Shown here piece by piece: positions 5,690-6,465 of a stretch of DNA of 6,465 bases. A model generated the notes under the pieces. That model made no database searches, was not told the DNA's origin, and was given only the letters and a program-made list of their open reading frames with translations. Position 1 is the first letter of the stretch; each line of letters opens with the position of its first letter. A program made the translations under genes and the position numbers. The DNA comes from Methanoculleus sp. (GTDB lineage Archaea > Halobacteriota > Methanomicrobia > Methanomicrobiales > Methanoculleaceae): contig JALNXI010000112.1 of assembly GCA_023230425.1 (NCBI GenBank), positions 1 to 6,465 on the forward strand. Direction: 5' to 3'.

Positions 5690-6004
5690 ATGAAAGGTGA
5701 AGCAGAAGAGAGGATGGCAGAAGGACCAGGACCGGTCACGTTTACGTGCTACCGTATTACACCGGGAGAGAGGGAGGGTGCCCCCGAGGAGGGTTTAAAC
5801 ACCTACAGCGTCGTGGTGCTGCTGCCCGACGGGGAGGTCAAACACCAGGTCGTCTGGGCCCGGGCTCCTGAGGATATCGGTGACGCGATCCGGGTCCCCC
5901 CCGGCTCAAGGGTGATCATGACCGAGATGAAGAGTGCTCTCGTCTGGGACAGCCAGGCGGTTCAGGCGGAAGAGGCGGCTGTGGAGGCCGCGCCGACCCC
6001 GTGA
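5690..6004 (+). CDS. Small protein of unknown function, 104 residues
   Basis: I do not recognise this protein. GGAGG (5678-5682) lies 7 bases ahead of the ATG at 5690; an in-frame ATG at 5684 is only one base from it and is less likely. The N-terminus is charged (MKGEAEERMAEGPG), then alternating hydrophobic stretches suggest a small beta-rich fold: VTFTCYRITPG (16-26), TYSVVVLLPDGEVKHQVVWARAPED (38-62) and SRVIMTEMKSALVW (73-86). The last 17 residues are Ala/Glu/Pro-rich and probably disordered. There is no signal peptide or membrane span, so it is probably cytoplasmic. It may be co-transcribed with the 46-residue ORF upstream and is followed directly by a T-run terminator. Codon use looks like the neighbouring GC-rich genes, which supports a real gene. 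Confidence 0.75.
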   Translation: MKGEAEERMAEGPGPVTFTCYRITPGEREGAPEEGLNTYSVVVLLPDGEVKHQVVWARAPEDIGDAIRVPPGSRVIMTEMKSALVWDSQAVQAEEAAVEAAPTP

Positions 6005-6012
6005 CTTTTTTG
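6005..6012 (+). terminator. T-run terminator after the 104-residue gene
   Basis: Six T residues (6006-6011) follow the stop codon by a single base. No hairpin is needed for archaeal termination, and the downstream gene is on the other strand. Confidence 0.55.
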
Positions 6013-6060
6013 GCGAACGGTCGTTGGTTTTCCGCCGGGGTCGGATGTTGCGGAGGGCGT

Positions 6061-6091
6061 GTTGCAGGGTGTCTTTGGACAACTCTGCAAC
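6061..6091. repeat. Hairpin between convergent genes
   Basis: GTTGCAG (6061-6067) pairs with CTGCAAC (6085-6091), and inside it TGTC (6070-6073) pairs with GACA (6078-6081) around a TTTG loop. The result is an 11-bp interrupted stem. It lies between the 104-residue gene and the DedA gene, 18 bases past the DedA stop, so it could protect or define the 3' end of the DedA transcript. No T-run follows it on either strand. Confidence 0.45.
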
Positions 6092-6109
6092 GACGTGCCT
6101 AAAAGGATA

Positions 6110-6465
6110 TTATGTCTTCTTGATACCGAGTATCATGGAGGCCACTCCAAGCAAGGAGACTCCGATGATTGCGAGTGTGACGATGTTGAAGTTATCGGAT
6201 ATGATAGGCAGATTCCCGAAGAAATATCCTGCCAGAATGAAACTTAAGACCCACAATATTCCTCCGAACACATTAAATATGATAAACCTGGAGTAGTCCA
6301 TCCTTCCTGTTCCTGCCAGAAACGGTGCCAGGGTCCGGACGAATGGAATGAATCTGGCTATAACTATGGTCTTCCCACCATATTCCTTGAAGTATGATTC
6401 TGTTCGTTCGATATGGTGTCGTTTTATGAGAGGGATGCCTCTTGAAAGAAACCGGGTGCCAAACG
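6110..6465 (-). CDS. DedA / VTT-domain membrane protein, C-terminal part
   Basis: The minus-strand frame runs from the window edge to TAA at 6110-6112, giving 117 residues of a protein whose N-terminus is outside. It shows the DedA (SNARE-associated, VTT domain) pattern: IKRHHIERTESYFKEYGGK, then IVIARFIPFVRTLAPFLAGTGRM with the conserved Arg residues and re-entrant segment, FNVFGGILWV, and AGYFFGN. The final hydrophobic helix (VTLAIIGVSLLGVASMILGI) is followed by a short basic end. By family knowledge these are integral membrane proteins linked to phospholipid flipping and membrane homeostasis; a specific role here is unknown. An internal ATG at 6301 is not the start, because the conserved domain continues upstream of it. 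Base composition is visibly more AT-rich than the neighbours. Confidence 0.92.
   Translation of the reverse strand, partial: FGTRFLSRGIPLIKRHHIERTESYFKEYGGKTIVIARFIPFVRTLAPFLAGTGRMDYSRFIIFNVFGGILWVLSFILAGYFFGNLPIISDNFNIVTLAIIGVSLLGVASMILGIKKT

Noticed and set aside
5499..5693. Frame of 64 residues overlapping the 46-residue ORF
   Set aside because: It lacks a ribosome site at its start, is Arg/Gly-rich, and overlaps the better-supported small ORF in another frame.
1..6465. CRISPR array, tRNA or rRNA genes
   Set aside because: I saw no regularly spaced direct repeats, no tRNA T-loop or anticodon-arm pattern, and no rRNA-like sequence on either strand.

Overview
The window looks like chromosomal DNA from a GC-rich methanogenic archaeon, most likely a Methanomicrobiales member close to Methanoculleus. 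The evidence is a DUF61/UPF0216 gene (an archaeal family), TTTATAT/TATATA-type TATA boxes sitting about 26-31 bases ahead of starts, several apparently leaderless or short-leader genes, GGAGG-type ribosome sites elsewhere, and T-run terminators. The genus is an inference from general resemblance, not from a database search.

Layout from left to right. Positions 1-285 hold the C-terminal end of an IS200/IS605-family TnpB, followed by the element's right-end hairpin (339-360). A GC-rich, inverted-repeat-bearing stretch without a convincing gene (about 367-507) leads into an AT-rich promoter zone and a small membrane-anchored protein of unknown function (619-882). This runs tail to tail into a minus-strand DUF61/UPF0216 gene (893-1324). 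A divergent intergenic region with two TATA boxes and two short inverted repeats separates DUF61 from a secreted M28-family zinc metallopeptidase (1521-2525). Next is a class I SAM-dependent methyltransferase (2692-3558), then about 280 bases with only weak tiny ORFs. A strong TATA box then drives a leaderless glutamine-synthetase-family gene (3874-5379). After a T-run terminator comes a possible two-gene unit: a 46-residue small ORF with a very good ribosome site (5536-5676) and a 104-residue protein of unknown function (5690-6004). The window closes with the C-terminal part of a DedA/VTT membrane protein on the minus strand (6110-6465), whose base composition is visibly more AT-rich than the rest.

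Most genes appear to have their own promoter, so this is a run of mostly independent genes rather than one pathway operon. I see no defence island, CRISPR array, or clear new multi-gene system. The points most worth following are the glutamine-synthetase paralogue, whose two insertions near catalytic residues both carry cysteine pairs; the TnpB right end with its adjoining presumed guide; and the unannotated small ORF at 5536-5676.
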